Shown here piece after piece: positions 49,371 to 63,345 of a stretch of DNA of 64,000 bases. Within the stretch, counting starts at the first letter, position 1. Each line of letters begins with the position of its first letter. The notes under the pieces are model-generated. The model was not told where the DNA came from and ran no database searches. It was given only the letters and a program-made list of their open reading frames with translations. Both the position numbers and the translations under genes were made by a program. The DNA comes from Branchiostoma floridae. Its lineage: Eukaryota; Chordata; Leptocardii; Amphioxiformes; Branchiostomatidae. The stretch lies in contig NC_049997.1 in the NCBI RefSeq assembly GCF_000003815.2, forward strand, positions 9,009,812 to 9,073,811, in the 5' to 3' direction.

Positions 49371-50307
49371 GAAGGTCAGAAAGTCGAGAAATGCATCAAG
49401 ATGTACATCCATTACTTGCGTCAAAACTCTGAATGGCGTTAAAACTTAAAAGAGTACTAATGAGCATTGACACAAATCGGAATGTGCCTCAACCGGTTTT
49501 TCTTGTACACAGTGGACAGACGATATGGGCAAGTTCACGTTACCGGAAAATCTCACCTGCTCTTGTCCGGCTGAACAATAAACAATACGAGAAAGAGTGG
49601 GGCCATTGGTGCACGAACGCTAACGAAAACGTAGCCTTCTTTGTGACGGAAGGTAAAAATCCCACCTGCTCTTGTCTGGCTGAACAATAATAAACAATAC
49701 AAGATAGAAAGTTGGAGGGGGGCATTGGAGTGTACGAACGCTTAGATTTTAAACGAAAACGTAGTCTTCTTTGTGACTGAAGGTAAAGATTGCAGGTTCT
49801 CAAATAACCGTCTTTAAGTTAGTACAAATACATGCGTATATGTATTATATATTCAAGCTGGTGTGTAACGCCGAAGGGCGGTTATACCGGCTATATAGAT
49901 ACAGATATATATTACTCCTTCCTAATACATCAGTTACGTTGGAGCTCTGATGCTTTTCAACAAAACAATCCCACTTTGGTTACGTTTGATTTGGGTTATT
50001 GGGATGTCCATTTGTGATACATGTAACGTTACATCACTACTCTTCCTGGAGTTCAGATTTGAAAAATACAAAATATAACAGAAATATACAACAAATTATG
50101 ACTTTGACATGACAAAAAAAACATCAAAGTGATAGTCATATGTCAATCATGCTCTAATGTATACAACAAAATGTATTTGAATTAACAGAAAACTTGATAA
50201 CCTTAACTCAGAAATTGCACTATGGCATTTTATACGCATTTAGCCGATATTTTCCGCTCACTCTTTTTTCAAACGTATGCTCAAAACCCCCCACACGTAG
50301 CCGCAAA
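49371..50307 (+). other. Upstream region of third ST8Sia-like gene
   Basis: Includes two local copies of an AATCTCACCTGCTCTTGTC-like segment (near 49550 and 49666), which also appears at 55840. No gene. The last 40 bases before the ATG (ATGCTCAAAACCCCCCACAC...CCGCAAA) resemble those before the genes at 56329 and 62901. Confidence 0.5.
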
Positions 50308-53300
50308 ATGGCTCGCGCCTTTTTCTGTGCATTTGTGTCTCTCTGCTGTCTAGTAGCGACAGCCGTAATTTTGCTCAACTTTGACGAGTGGAACACGTCA
50401 TACAAGTTTAAGGGGTAAGTAGTTTCCTTACGTAGGTATGAATTGGGTAAGATTTAGGGGAAATTAAGGAAAACTAGTATCATGATGGTGAAAATGAGGA
50501 GTGACCTCTTTACTTAGTGTAGTGTAGTGCATATAAGTGTAGCAAAATGTCGTCTAGAAGTACCAACTATCATGTATCAGCTTATCAAGCTCATGGTCAC
50601 TCAATCTAAAGTGGTCCCGTTGTCTTGTCATTGGAATGGAAATACAAATGTACAGTTTGTGAGTGTTGCGAAATATCGATGCTAACGTTGACCTTAAGGT
50701 GGGGTCACACCTGCGTATATATTTAAGTCCGTATGAGGCGCGCATGGGAGTATTTGCCTCAACCAGGCTCCACGTTGGAAAAATAATAGAAATTGGACAA
50801 ACGTAAACAGGTAACATGTCAGACGACTTAGCTGGGTCGCTAACCATACTTATCGGTCAGCTAACTCATATGGCATGTTATGTATCTATATTTTTCCGAT
50901 TTGTACTATTTTTCCCTCGACCTGTGGAGCCTGGTAGAGACTAAGAGCGTTATACGCAGCTCAAACGGACTTGAAAGATACGCATGTGTGACCCACATTT
51001 ACAATGGAAGGTTACCTTGTCAAGCGTAACACCAGAGGCGACAGTTGCACATGGAGCGCTAGTCTTTCTATTTCAGCTAAGCGGCCGTAAGTTTTAATTT
51101 GATTGGAATGTGACCGAAAGCTCGTGTAGAATTTGAGTTGGACGTTTTGAATTTAAAGGCGTTTTGAAACTCCGGAAATCGGTCATGGCTTTGAACAAGA
51201 CAATCCGAACAACTGTATACGAGTATGCAAAGGGGGGCCATTGAAAATAACCGCAAAAACAGAACAAGCGACGATAATATGTACATAACATATATAGCCT
51301 CCTTCGGTCAATATTGACCATATGCATGCTAAAATATTTTATTAATCCTATCGATATCAGTCTTACAGAGCTACATAGGGCACATCTAACATCTAAAATG
51401 TAACAACGTAACATAAAAACATCGGAAGTTGCGTTTAGGGACTGATTCTAATGACCGCCATCTCCACATGATATATTGGAGTATGTTTGGTGACATATTA
51501 ACCTGTCCGCCCTTGTCAGCTTTATGGTTTACAGAAGGAAAGCCCAAACCTTGTGTAGTCTTGGGAACCACAAGAACAACGTGACTGCCAAGGAGGTCAT
51601 CAGGTATGTCTTCATTTCACAATGCTATAGTAAGTCTAGCCCTGTTAGATTCAAGCTAGGGAGTCTAAACTCTGTCACATTAAAATGAACGAGTGTGTTT
51701 TATAGCTGCAGTACTTTCTTCTAGTCACATTATTTTAATTTAAAGATTAAGTTTTTAGTGAGAAACCGTGTTCACTACTTTTACACGAGGTAATGGTTGT
51801 CACAGTGATATTACATTATTTCACCAGTACATTTAGACCAAAATTATCCTCTTACTATTGAATTAATGTGATAGAGGGTGCTATCACATTTTCCACTAAT
51901 AAACACAATATTCCCTCTTAATAGTGAATTAATGTGATAGGGGAAAATGCGATAGTACCCCTGTATTACATTAATTTACGAGTAAAAAAATTTAAAAACT
52001 GGTCTGAATTTGTGTCCACTAGAGAAAAAAGTTCATAGCACCCCTCTATCACATTAATTTACCAGTATATAGACAATTATTGAAATAAAAGTTCAACAAC
52101 TTTTCCAACTATCACGTTTTTTTTTCAGGGCCAAATAAATATTATGATAAAAGTACTTTATAGTTATTTCTCATTTTCTGCATATGATGTTAGTATGCTA
52201 TTGATTATCACACGGCGAATAAAGAGAAAAATTCTATATGATAAGCAGCTGTCAAAGTTCAACATAATCACACAAGCCGAAACGTGTTCAACAATATTGT
52301 TGACAATGCAAGAAAGGTAAATCCACGCCAGGTATAGAGATCGATATTGAAAAGATCAAATAAGACAATTTGGTCGCATAAAAATGTGTTGAAATTATCA
52401 AATTTGATTGAAAATTGATCTTGTTTAGGTCCGGAATACGGGACTAGTTCAACACACATGCACTGTACCGGTTGTCTTTGTTGGTTGCAATAATTTGATG
52501 AAGAAGGCATTATTTACTAGGAATATTACACGAAATTATGTATTGTGGACCATTATGATACTTTGACATCCTACCTTTTGAAAAAAAAAAAACATTTGTA
52601 AGCACATATTTCACACGTATTGTAATTAGAATATGGCCAATAGTATATCGTCAAGAGCAAACATGAATATACTATTCAACTTTTTTTCTCAGAAATTTGA
52701 CCTTGAAACATTTCAAGACATCGGCAAATTTCGCCTACTTTTCGGATATAGAGGAAAACAACTTAAAATGTAGAAGAATGAGAAAATGCGTCACTCGAAC
52801 ACCAGTTCGTCACTACCGCACATGCGCAATCGTCGGCAATGGCGGGATTCTACTCAACAGCAGCTGTGGGAACGAGATCGATTGCCATGATTACGTCATC
52901 AGAATCAACATGGCGCCCGTCAAGAACTATGAGAAGGTAAAACTACATTAGATGTCTATTGGCTGGTTGCATCCACGTGACGATGACGTAAATTGAAATT
53001 TTCCACTTTAGAAAATGTCCATAATGTACCTTTGATTGACTGTCTACATTGTCGTTTTTTCTATTGTCGTTTCAACTTTTCTATTAATATTATTTCCTAA
53101 ATGTAGAAAAGAAAATGATTAAAAACAACTCAAGGTTTGTGCATCTACATATGTACATTATGATACGTTGTTTTGTTAGATTATATGTTACATATTCTAC
53201 TTTTACAGGACGTTGGAATGGGGACGAACATAACTTTCGTCAATTTCAGCCTTGCCAAAACCCTCCTAAAGAAACTGTCAGACAACACCACACGGGGAGA

Positions 53301-53876
53301 GGTTGTGGAACGTTTGTCGTCTGTGAATCATGGAATCATCAGCTACGTTAAACACATGCCAACGCAAGTCAAGAAGGCTCTTCAAGCCATAGACAGCAGT
53401 CTGGTACAGAATGGCATGAACGTCACAGTCACATACTCTTTAGACAACGTGCCAGTAAAAATGACTCGGTAAGACACTCTAAGACAGAGAGAAAATACAA
53501 CGGTTACAGCATTCGTGTACAAACATTGAACCTTCAATAGGAATGTGGAGTACACAAGCACACAATAGTATTTTCTGTATTAAAAGCAGTCATTATACAT
53601 ATACTCAAGCAACTCGATATGATTTCGGAAAACGGTCAGACGCTTCAGACAGCATCCACCGTATTTCGTCGCTGGCGAAAGATAGTGGATGTTACATGAA
53701 ACATCAGGCCGATTCCAAAATCATATCCAGTTGCTTGAGGAACTGCTTTTTTGTCTAACCTCGCGCTCCATTGACGTATATTTTCTGTTGTTTCCCTTCT
53801 ATGACGAGAAACAAAGTCTCGATCACAATTTTACATCACTGTATGACATAATTCGAATCACACATACACACACACA

Positions 53877-53937
<61 letters not shown>

Positions 53938-54275
53938 CATGAAAAAATCAAAACATCGCTAGAAGAAATAAACTTGTAAGGTAACTCTATCTTATCACTT
54001 CCAGCATACTACGCACCACTCTGATCCCAAAGTTGAAGTCCCCAACATCCGGGCTCATTGCCTACATCCTGGGAACGACGTTCTGTGACGTCATCAACCT
54101 GTACGGCTTCTACCCGTTCACCACGGACATGCGCAACAGGACGCTGTTTTATCATTACTATGATCATATTCCCGTTAATCACAGAAATAGGCATAACTTT
54201 AATATAGAATATGACTTTCTTACAACGCTTCACAACACCGGGGCTATTAGGCTGGTTTCAGACATATGTAAATGA
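50308..54275 (+). CDS. ST8Sia-like alpha-2,8-sialyltransferase, copy 3
   Basis: Five in-phase exons: 50308-50414, 51535-51603, 52693-52936, 53209-53468, 54005-54275; 316 residues. Type II Golgi sialyltransferase with anchor [17 protein letters not shown] and a single short stem exon. Motif L is [20 protein letters not shown] followed by [20 protein letters not shown]; motif S begins [20 protein letters not shown]; motif III is HYYD; motif VS is HNFNIE; the C-terminus is SDICK. The catalytic half uses exons of 244, 260 and 271 bases with the same phases as the genes at 13722 and 19226. It is closest to the gene at 56329, with which it forms a tandem segmental duplication. Motif S reads VINLYG where all paralogues have VITLYG. 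Intron 2 holds a palindromic repeat and intron 4 a (CA)n tract. Confidence 0.92.
51800..52080. repeat. Palindromic repeat cluster in intron
   Basis: GAATTAATGTGATAGAGGG (about 51860) and GAATTAATGTGATAGGGG (about 51925) face complementary copies CCCCTGTATTACATTAATTTAC (split, about 51958-51980) and CCCCTCTATCACATTAATTT (about 52045). The nested inverted copies suggest a foldback element. No clear target duplication. Confidence 0.6.
53859..53935. repeat. (CA)n microsatellite
   Basis: About 75 bases of CA repeats in the last intron of the third ST8Sia-like gene. Confidence 0.95.
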
Positions 54276-54296
54276 TTTTATATCCTATAATTTTCC

Positions 54297-55070
54297 ACTT
54301 GGAGGCATCACTCGCATGGTTCGTGGTTAGATCAGATCTCAGCCCTAGTCCGTATCTCTTGGTCAGTTTGCGAATGGCTCCTCGAAATTAGTTTCTTTTC
54401 ACTAGCATGAAAACATAACAGCCTGGCATTCAACAGCTAGGTCTATGTTTTGTCGTTAAAGAAGCAAGAAAATCGTTCAGGTGGCCATTCACAACTGAAA
54501 AACCGTGCGACGCTGGAAAATGTTCAATATCGCAGAACGCCCCGCACTGGCTAATCTTACCAACGATTTATCTTCATTTTAACGCGATTATCGTGCGATT
54601 TACGGGGTTCTAAATAAGCTATCGTAGGTACGTCGTACCATGTATGAGACAGTGACGTAAGGTAAAAAAAAACTCTGGACATACTGTTGTAAATATAGTG
54701 CAGTCTCTGTGCACAAACAGTAATGAAGACTTGTGGGCTAATTTCTATTTATCAAACGCTGGCTTCCGATTACACGTGGTGGTAGAGACATTTTATTTGT
54801 GTTGGCATGTATTTGTAGAAGTGATATTGCTCTTAACTGATGTTGGTGATACCCTTGACAACATTATTTGAGTTTGCTTGAATGTGCTAATGCCTGTAAA
54901 CCATAGAACTCACGTGTGTTAAGACTGGTTATTGGGTACACGTTTATCTATGTTTACCTCTTTCACGGAAGTAGTTGATTTGCTAGCGCATGTGTAGCTC
55001 GCTTCACGTTTGTCAATCAACAGTTCTTTGTACCTCACCCTTGTTCTTTGTATTTCAGGTTGATGAATGT
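54297..55070 (+). repeat. Segmental duplication, second copy
   Basis: Counterpart of 48056-49010, starting 22 bases after the stop codon of the third ST8Sia-like gene. Same block order, with the poly(T) missing. It marks the start of the second repeat unit, which carries the gene at 56329. Confidence 0.75.
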
Positions 55071-55119
55071 GCTAATGACTCCGTGTAAAGTGCCTGAATA
55101 TTTGTAAATATTGTACATC

Positions 55120-55470
55120 TAAAGCAGTGGGAGACGAAACACATTTCATTTCCAAATGTTCATTCAACGAAACCGAAATAATCACTCTGTTTATAGAAGC
55201 CACAAAGACTTATCCCAACTTCCCCACATTGACAGACGAACAGAAAGCCACTTTTCTCTTGAAATCGCAGAACCCACAAATTTTAGAAAATGTGGGGCTT
55301 TTCGTCTCCCTCTGCTTCCAAAAAAGAAGTCAAACCCAACCTGTTTAGAAGTAGCCAACGCTAGTATTAGATTAGAATATTGTTTATGACTGTCCATTGT
55401 CACTATGTGTATACCATGTACTTGCAATTAGCCCTCGGGCACGAACTTGCAAATAAACTTCATTCATTAT
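55120..55470 (+). mobile_element. LINE 3' fragment with C-terminal ORF2 remnant
   Basis: Frame 55127-55348 reads GDETHFISKCSF...LFIEATKTYPNF...ATFLLKS, the H/C tail and helical end typical of LINE ORF2 C-termini. It is followed by GGGCACGAACTTGCAAATAAA at about 55437-55457 as the 3' end. The same 3' phrase recurs near 60925-60950 and a weaker one near 58345. 5'-truncated and present only in this copy of the segmental duplication. Confidence 0.65.
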
Positions 55471-56328
<858 letters not shown>

Positions 56329-58791
56329 ATGGCTTCTTCGGGAAGGCGCGCCTTTCTATGTACCTTTGTGACTCTCTGCTGTCTAGTAGCGACAGCCGTA
56401 ATTTTGCTCAACTTTTACGAGTGGAACCCTGTATACAAATTTAATGGGTAAGTAGTGACGATATGTACATAATATATGAATTTCGGAAAATATAGGATAA
56501 CTAAGCTAAGGAAAACTTGTAAGGTCAAATTAAGGAATGGCGTCTTTGTTTGTGTAAGTTTTACGAGTGGAACCCTGTATACAAATTTATGAGGTAAATA
56601 GTGACGATGTACATAATATATGAATTTCGAAAAATATAGGATAACTAAGGAAAAACTTGTATGGTAAAATTGAGGAATGGCCTCTTTGTTTGTGTAACTT
56701 TAGTCAAGCAAGATGTTGTCTTGAAGTGCCAACTATCATGTATCAGCTAATCCAGTTTATTCTCCTTCAGGGTTAGGCTAGTTGTGTGAGCCCGGGACAA
56801 TGGACCTGTTGTCCAGTTATTGGGATTAAAATACATTTTGTGAATGTCGTGAAATATCGATGCTTCACCTTACATGTAAAAATACCTTGTCAAGGTTAAC
56901 ACCAGGGACAAGGATTGTGTGACAGTGACTGCTAGCCGCCTGTCTCAGCCAAGCGGCTTTCAGTCTTAATCTAATTCATAGGGTCGACGGCTTAACTAAA
57001 TTCTGATCTGGACGTGGGAAAATTTAAAAGCGTTTTGAAACTTTGAAAAATCAGTCATGGTTTTGAACACGACAATCCGAACACCTGTTCAAGTGTATGC
57101 GAAAGGGTTCCACAAACACGTATCTTCGCCAAATAAACAAGGATTATGGAGTGGTTTCGTTTTATTTATTTTAGATGATTTTTGTTGATTATATACAGTT
57201 TATAAATTTTACAATTCGATACAAATGATATGTTAAATAAAGATACATGTTACAAAATTCTTTGCAAGTTGTATGTAGATTGGCTTAGATATATTTAAGA
57301 TATAGACTAAGCTACAACTAGGAACCATCTCCACTCCATGGGAGTATGTCATGGTAACATAGGTAACAAATTAACTTTGTTACGTTTTGTGGCTTACAGA
57401 AGGAAAGATCTACCCTCATGTAGTCTTGAAAACCACAAGAACAACGTGACTGCCCAAAAAATTATCAGGTATGTCTCCATTTATTAAGTCTGTAGCATTG
57501 TTCAAAGTTTCAGACCAGGGAGCCTAAACTTGACATACTAAGATATTACTTTAGGAAGAATCATTTGTAACCACGTAATTCACACGTATTGTAACCAGAA
57601 CAGCAGTAGTATACTGTTTCATATACTAGTATATAATGTGTCATTCACTTTTTCTCCTAGAAATTTGACCAGGAAACATTTCAGCGCATCGACAAACTTC
57701 GTGTACTTCACAGACATGGAGGAAAACAACTCAAAATGTAGAAAAAAGAGAAAATGCGTCACGAGAACGCCGGTTCGTCACTACCGCACATGCGCAATCG
57801 TCGGCAATGGCGGGATTCTTCTCAACAGCAGCTGTGGGAACGAGATCGATTGCCATGATTACGTCATTAGAATCAACATGGCGCCCGTCAAGAACTATGA
57901 GAAGGTAAAACTTGATCTCTATTGGCTGGTTACATTCACGTGACGATGACGTAAATGTTGCTTGCCATGTTGGTTGCTTTAAGCTGAAGGTTACAAGGCA
58001 AATTTATATTCTACATGCATTTCAAGTTATGTTATGTTATGTCATGTTATGTTAGACTAAGTGTGGTATTGAGTCGAAGCAAAATTGAATGTAGAGTGTT
58101 GACAATTCTCCATTCTATTTAAAACAGTAACTATCGGCCATGGCACCATATACACCGGGGAACTGGCGAGTCATTTTCAACTGTTTTCAAAAAAGAAAGT
58201 CAAACCCCGCAATAGTAATGTAGGTTTTACAATCGTACTCGATATTCTGTATGACCATACAATCAGTTAATCTTCATATGTTAGAATTTAGATTATTTAC
58301 CCGTTTTCAATCACTCCATGTATTCGATTTTGTTCACTTGCAGTTAGCCACATGGGCATGAATTTGTATTAAAACATTTCAATTAACCCTTAATTAGTCC
58401 ACTCTTTTACAGGACGTTGGAAGGAAGACGAATATGACTTCCGTCAATTGGACCCTCACCAAAATACTCATGAAGAAGCTGTCAGACAACGACACACGGG
58501 AAGGAGTTGTGGACAGTTTATCGACTGTGAATCATGGAATTATCAGCTACGTTAAAGTAATGCTAGACGAAGCCAAAGAGGCTCTTCGAGCTCTGGACAG
58601 CAGCCTGGCACGGAGCGGCATGAACGTCACAGTTACATACTCTTTACACACTGTGCAACCAATACTCACACGGTAATTTATCTTCTTATTCATTTATAGT
58701 TTATTTCATGCACATGTCATATCATAACATAGAAAATAACAAATAAGACTGAGCGGTTGCGGGTATATGCAACACTGTTTTCTATAGTTTT

Positions 58792-58826
<35 letters not shown>

Positions 58827-59591
58827 GAGAAAGAGAGAGAAGACAGACAAATACACTTAAGCACAGAGAAAGAGAGACAGTCATACATGTTATTAAAACA
58901 AACCCGTTGAAATCACGTAACATTGAATAATTTTTATATACTAAATAAATGGGCAAGTAGATACAAGATGCATGTAATGGTCGTTCACCTTTATTCACAT
59001 GGTAAACTATATTCGTTGTTTTTAAAAACGAAATATTCTGGGAAATCTAGTCGACGGACGTTGGTTTCAAATTGAAATATTTTCATGGCATTCCAGTCTG
59101 AAACAATGGTCTGTCGACTTGATATCCCCAAATACTCCTATTTTATGTACAACGGATAAAGGTTCCGCCGCGGATAAAGGTGAACTAGCGTTAATCTAGC
59201 CATAACTCTATAGAGACAAGAAGGGAGGACGGAGAGATGTGAAATAGACGTATCGATAGACAGTTACATCGATATATGCAGCGCTGTCTAATGCACAATT
59301 ATTCTCTCATCACTGTCTAGTATGTTACGTGCAAAGCTGGTACCAAAACTGCGCGTTCCGACTTCCGGGCTCATCGCCTACATCCTGGGAACGACGTTCT
59401 GTGACGTCATCACCCTGTACGGCTTCTACCCGTTCGCCACGGACATGCGCAACAGGACGCTGTTTTATCATTACTATGATCATATTCCCGTTAATCACAG
59501 AAATAGGCATAACTTTAATATAGAATATGACTTTCTTAAAAAGCTTCACAACACCGGGGCTATCAGGCTGGTTTCAGACAAGTGTAAATGA
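56329..59591 (+). CDS. ST8Sia-like alpha-2,8-sialyltransferase, copy 4
   Basis: Five in-phase exons: 56329-56447, 57400-57468, 57661-57904, 58413-58672, 59321-59591; 320 residues. Close duplicate of the gene at 50308: same exon lengths except the first (119 against 107). Anchor [17 protein letters not shown]; one stem exon ([18 protein letters not shown]). Motif L is [20 protein letters not shown]; motif S is shifted to [20 protein letters not shown] where paralogues have SPTSG; motif III HYYD and motif VS HNFNIE are intact; the end is SDKCK rather than SDICK. All catalytic motifs are kept, so it is probably active. The end of exon 1 with its donor is repeated in intron 1 (56559-56700). Confidence 0.92.
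56413..56700 (+). repeat. 146-bp tandem duplication of exon 1 end and donor
   Basis: 56413-56558 contains the last 35 bases of exon 1, its GTAAGT donor and following intron. 56559-56700 repeats all of this (TTTTACGAGTGGAACCCTGT in both) with a few changes; the second donor reads GAG|GTAAAT. The copy is fresh enough to align without effort. Confidence 0.9.
58792..58824. repeat. (CA)n microsatellite
   Basis: About 33 bases of CA in the last intron of the fourth ST8Sia-like gene. Confidence 0.9.
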
Positions 59592-60494
59592 ATTTATATC
59601 CTAAAATTGGTACAAATTAACAAGTGAAACCATGTGTGCATTAGTAATGGTTCTTTAGGAGCTTACCGAATTCGTTAGTCTATTGTAGTCTAATTAGAAA
59701 AGACAGTGACCCCTTCATTGAGCCCCACCTTATTGTATGGAGGTTTTCTTATTCTATGTTGTTGGATTAGTAGAATTTTATATCCAATATTGTTTAATTA
59801 GTAGAATTTTACGATCTATTCTGTATTCCTTTTCTTATTAGTTAATAGTTGACCATACAAAAGCCACTGTAATTTTTTTGAGTGTCAATAAAGCTTGTAT
59901 GTCGAGGCTGAGACATGTGTTTAGGGTACATATTTATTCTACCTCTTTTACGGGAGTAGTTGATTTTCTAGCGCTTTTATCGCCACTTGTTCAGCTTTCT
60001 CCGAGCAGTTGGAGCTCGCTTGTGTGTACACAGGAAACCCCCAACCTACCAAAGTACAAACAATCTCTTTAACCATCTCCGCAAATAAGATAAAAGAGAC
60101 TCAGTAGCTACACCAGGTTTGGTTCGCCATTCTGACAATGTGAGTGAGTGATTTTTATTTAGTAACTATTCAAACGGATTCTAACATGGCGGCCTTAAAC
60201 TGTCACTGTCAGGTGACCACATACGTACAAATACAGTCCAAGCTGTTAAAACAGACCACTCTATGTGGTTTGGTAGTCACTTTAGACAAGGTCATGATTG
60301 TGTCGATGGGGAAAATTGTATTCAATGTAGAACTAAACACTGGTCGCATTGGCTAAGTGGTCCTTTTCGTCACTTGTACAGGTTTGACTATACACTACGA
60401 CAAATTGTTAACATACTCCAGCTAGATGATATAGAGTGACACATGTACACCCAATTTGTACTTCTTATTTGGTACTTCCTGAATGCATTCCGTA

Positions 60495-60960
60495 TTAACA
60501 ACAACAACAAGCTTTATTGACACGACAAAAAGTACAGTAACTTTTGTTTGGTCAAATATGAACTACAAAAAAGTGAATACAGAATTAATCTTAGAAATAT
60601 ACTAACTAAAAACAATATCGGATAATAAGAAAACCTCCATAAAATCAGGGCATGTGGCTAAACATGGGTGTCAATATCTTTTCTAATCCCAAAACAATCT
60701 TTTATGTATGTACCTATCTTAGCATTATGAGGGCTATCGGACCTAAAGATATAGTCAAATCTACTTCTATTGCTCCCGTTCTGCCTTTAACTGCTTTTGT
60801 CTTTATTTAGCCTGAAATAGCCAGCACTAGTTTTCGATTAGTCTTTTTTACAATAATACTTATCACTATCCATTGCCACGTGTATGTTCCGTATGTTTCT
60901 ACTATGTACTTGCTATTTGCCTCCGGGCATGAACTTGCAAATAAACTTTCTTTCTTTAGA
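60495..60960. mobile_element. Two retroelement 3' ends, opposite strands
   Basis: At 60498-60520 an (ACA)n tract then AAGCTTTATTGACACGAC looks like the 3' tail of a minus-strand LINE or SINE. At about 60800-60950 a plus-strand segment ends in CATGAACTTGCAAATAAA, matching the LINE tail at 55457. Neither keeps coding sequence that could be verified. Confidence 0.5.
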
Positions 60961-61904
60961 GCTGTACATGTTTGGCTGCACACTGCGACAAATGGTTAAC
61001 ATTCTTCAGCTAGATAAAAACGAGCGACACACACGGCAATGCTCTCCTGTTTCACCCTCTTTATCCAAGGAAACAAAAACAAACATTATATATATATATA
61101 TATAATGTTGGATCCGTCACACTACTGCTGTAATTAACTTATCGTCTGTTTTGTCCTTTGTTTATTTTATTTTCAAATGTCACAGTGGTGATGTTGATAT
61201 TAGCTAGAGTGCATTTACCACTGTGTCTTGTCTGATATGTATACCAATAAAAAAAAGCACTGCTGCTAATTTGTGCTTCGACTTCATCAGTTCCTTCTAT
61301 ATATTCTGTATGCGAAGGATTCGTCCTGCCTTAAACTGCGCCCGTTTACGTGCTTTTCTTGTCAACACCTGCTGTCACCAGCTTTCTCAACTCCGTCTCC
61401 AAATCCTTCTTCTTATCCAGAAGACGGTACAACATCGGACATGTTACGGCGGGGAAATTCTGTCCTTATCTGGCTATCTTAGCACATAGAAGAATAGATT
61501 ATTCTAAATTCTGTTTATGATTGTAATTTCTCTCAGGGCCGAATAGATTCTCACTAAGAAAGCTCTGAATCAGAAAACTTGTCACGTATACGGACATTTT
61601 ACCCCCGAACCATGCAGGTTTTGACCTCGACCGTGCTCGCGAATTCGTTGGATTCCGTAAGATTTCGTACGGAGGTGGTACTTACAACTTATGGATCTTT
61701 AAAGATTGACTAAGGTTTTTGCACGTAGACAGCACGCAGTTGCACGTACGGCAGGTTGTGACCTTAGCTTTAACTACGCACCATCATATGAAGGGGAGGG
61801 GGGGGGGTCTGAGGGCGACATGTAGATGCCCCAAAAGAGGGCCCAGGGTTAGAGGTATACGGTATTGTGTATTGTCTGTCTAGACTAGGGACTTACCACA
61901 TATA

Positions 61905-62150
61905 TTACACAGACACACACAAACATACACGCGCGCACACACACACGAACACACACACGCGCGCGCGGTGCGCGCACACACACACACACACACAATCACA
62001 CACATACACACACACACAATCACACACAAACACACACACACACACACGATCACACACACACACACACAATCACACACACAATCACACACAAACACACAGC
62101 TGCGCGCACGCACAGACATACATACATACACACACACATATGCGCGCGCA
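61905..62150. repeat. Long impure (CA)n array with GCGCGC blocks
   Basis: About 240 bases of CACACA with interspersed ACGCGCGCG and TCACACA variants. The alternating purine-pyrimidine sequence could adopt Z-DNA. Frames reported on either strand are artefacts. Confidence 0.95.
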
Positions 62151-62900
62151 CCTACAATAAGACACCAGGTATATAGAGCTAGATAATATTCGATGTAGTT
62201 GTCAGAACTAGATCTAGATATGCATTAATTTTGATTAATTATGAAATCGTGTCAAAACATAGCTGAAGAGATAACGTGAGCTACAGCCAGGATAAGAAAT
62301 TCAAAACATCACAGTACTGAAAGATCCACCTTGATCCTGTCTGTCAATTAACAATGCAAAAAGGGGGGGGGGGGGGGAACGCTACCGGTAATTATTACTG
62401 GTTTCCAAATAACGGTCTGACTTCAAATATCTGCTTATACTTCTTTCTTAACGATAACCAGTTACTTTGGAAATTTGATGCTTGTCAACAAAAAAAGTAA
62501 TTAAATAAATTCTAATTAAGTAAGTCATCCTTTATTGGATCATGCATTCCAATTACTATTTTTATGCCCAATGTTTGGGATAAAATGTATGCCCAATTTG
62601 CCCGATAAACGCTAAATTTCGGCCGAAACGCGAGAAAAACATATCACAACAAAGCCCGGAACCATTGCTGCCGTCTTCGCCAAAATGAAGGATTCACGTG
62701 ATCAAAATCCTGACTGATATATCATTTTTCAGAAGTGATGGTAGCAGTTCTAGACCTGCAATTTTCCCTAATGCCGCATGATGGTGCATGGCCAACTGGC
62801 CATTAAATATCCATTACGTAACCTGCGCAGTCTAGGTTGCGCTGACTAAGCTGCTGCTCAGATTGAGACGTGGCCAAAAAACCCAAATCGTACCCTCAAA

Positions 62901-63013
62901 ATGGCTTCGCTATGCAAGTGCGTCTGTGCATTTGTGTCCCTCTGCTGCCTACTGGCGACAAGTGTAATTTTGCTCAAATTTGACGAGTGGGACTTGGCAT
63001 ACACATTTATAAG
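62901..63013 (+). CDS. First exon of a further ST8Sia-like gene (partial)
   Basis: Only exon 1 is in the window. It encodes a short start, then the anchor FVSLCCLLATSVILLKF and DEWDLAYTF, ending at a GTAAGT donor in phase 2 (63013/63014). Sequence, phase and upstream context match exon 1 of the genes at 50308 and 56329, so it is a third unit of the same tandem series. No second exon was found before position 64000; a large inverted repeat occupies the end of the intron. Could be an intact gene running off the window or a truncated copy. Confidence 0.75.
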
Positions 63014-63345
63014 GTAAGTAGTGACTAGTCGCGACGTATGTATGAATTGGGGAAGATTGAGGAGAAATAAGAAAAATTGCTATATATGGTTGAAATGAGG
63101 AATGACAGCTTCTATCAGTGTCAATGGCGAAAGAGTGGTAATCTACAAGCAAAATATCATCAAACCAGGACAAGCAAGAACTGTCTTAGTCGCACGTAAA
63201 AGGTATAGCTAATGTATGGTGTTGTGCTTAAATCTACCGGGGAGCTTTCTTGGGGGAGCTTGCAGTTTTCGTTGGCTTTCACTTGCCCGCATATTACCCA
63301 CAACGTTTCAGCCAACGTATTTGTCGTTTCTCTCATGAAATGTAA

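Larger units (their letters stand above)
59592..62900. other. Intergenic, repeat-rich, no gene recognised
   Basis: Holds retroelement tails (60495-60960), a (TA)9 near 61088-61105, the (CA)n array at 61905-62150 and a poly(G) of about 17 at 62361-62377. The last 30 bases before 62901 resemble the upstream sequences of the genes at 50308 and 56329. Confidence 0.5.

Noticed and set aside
49140-49442. Frames of 67-114 codons rich in His-Thr or Cys-Val
   Set aside because: Read-through of (CA)n microsatellite; the same applies at 53859-53935, 58792-58824 and 61905-62150.
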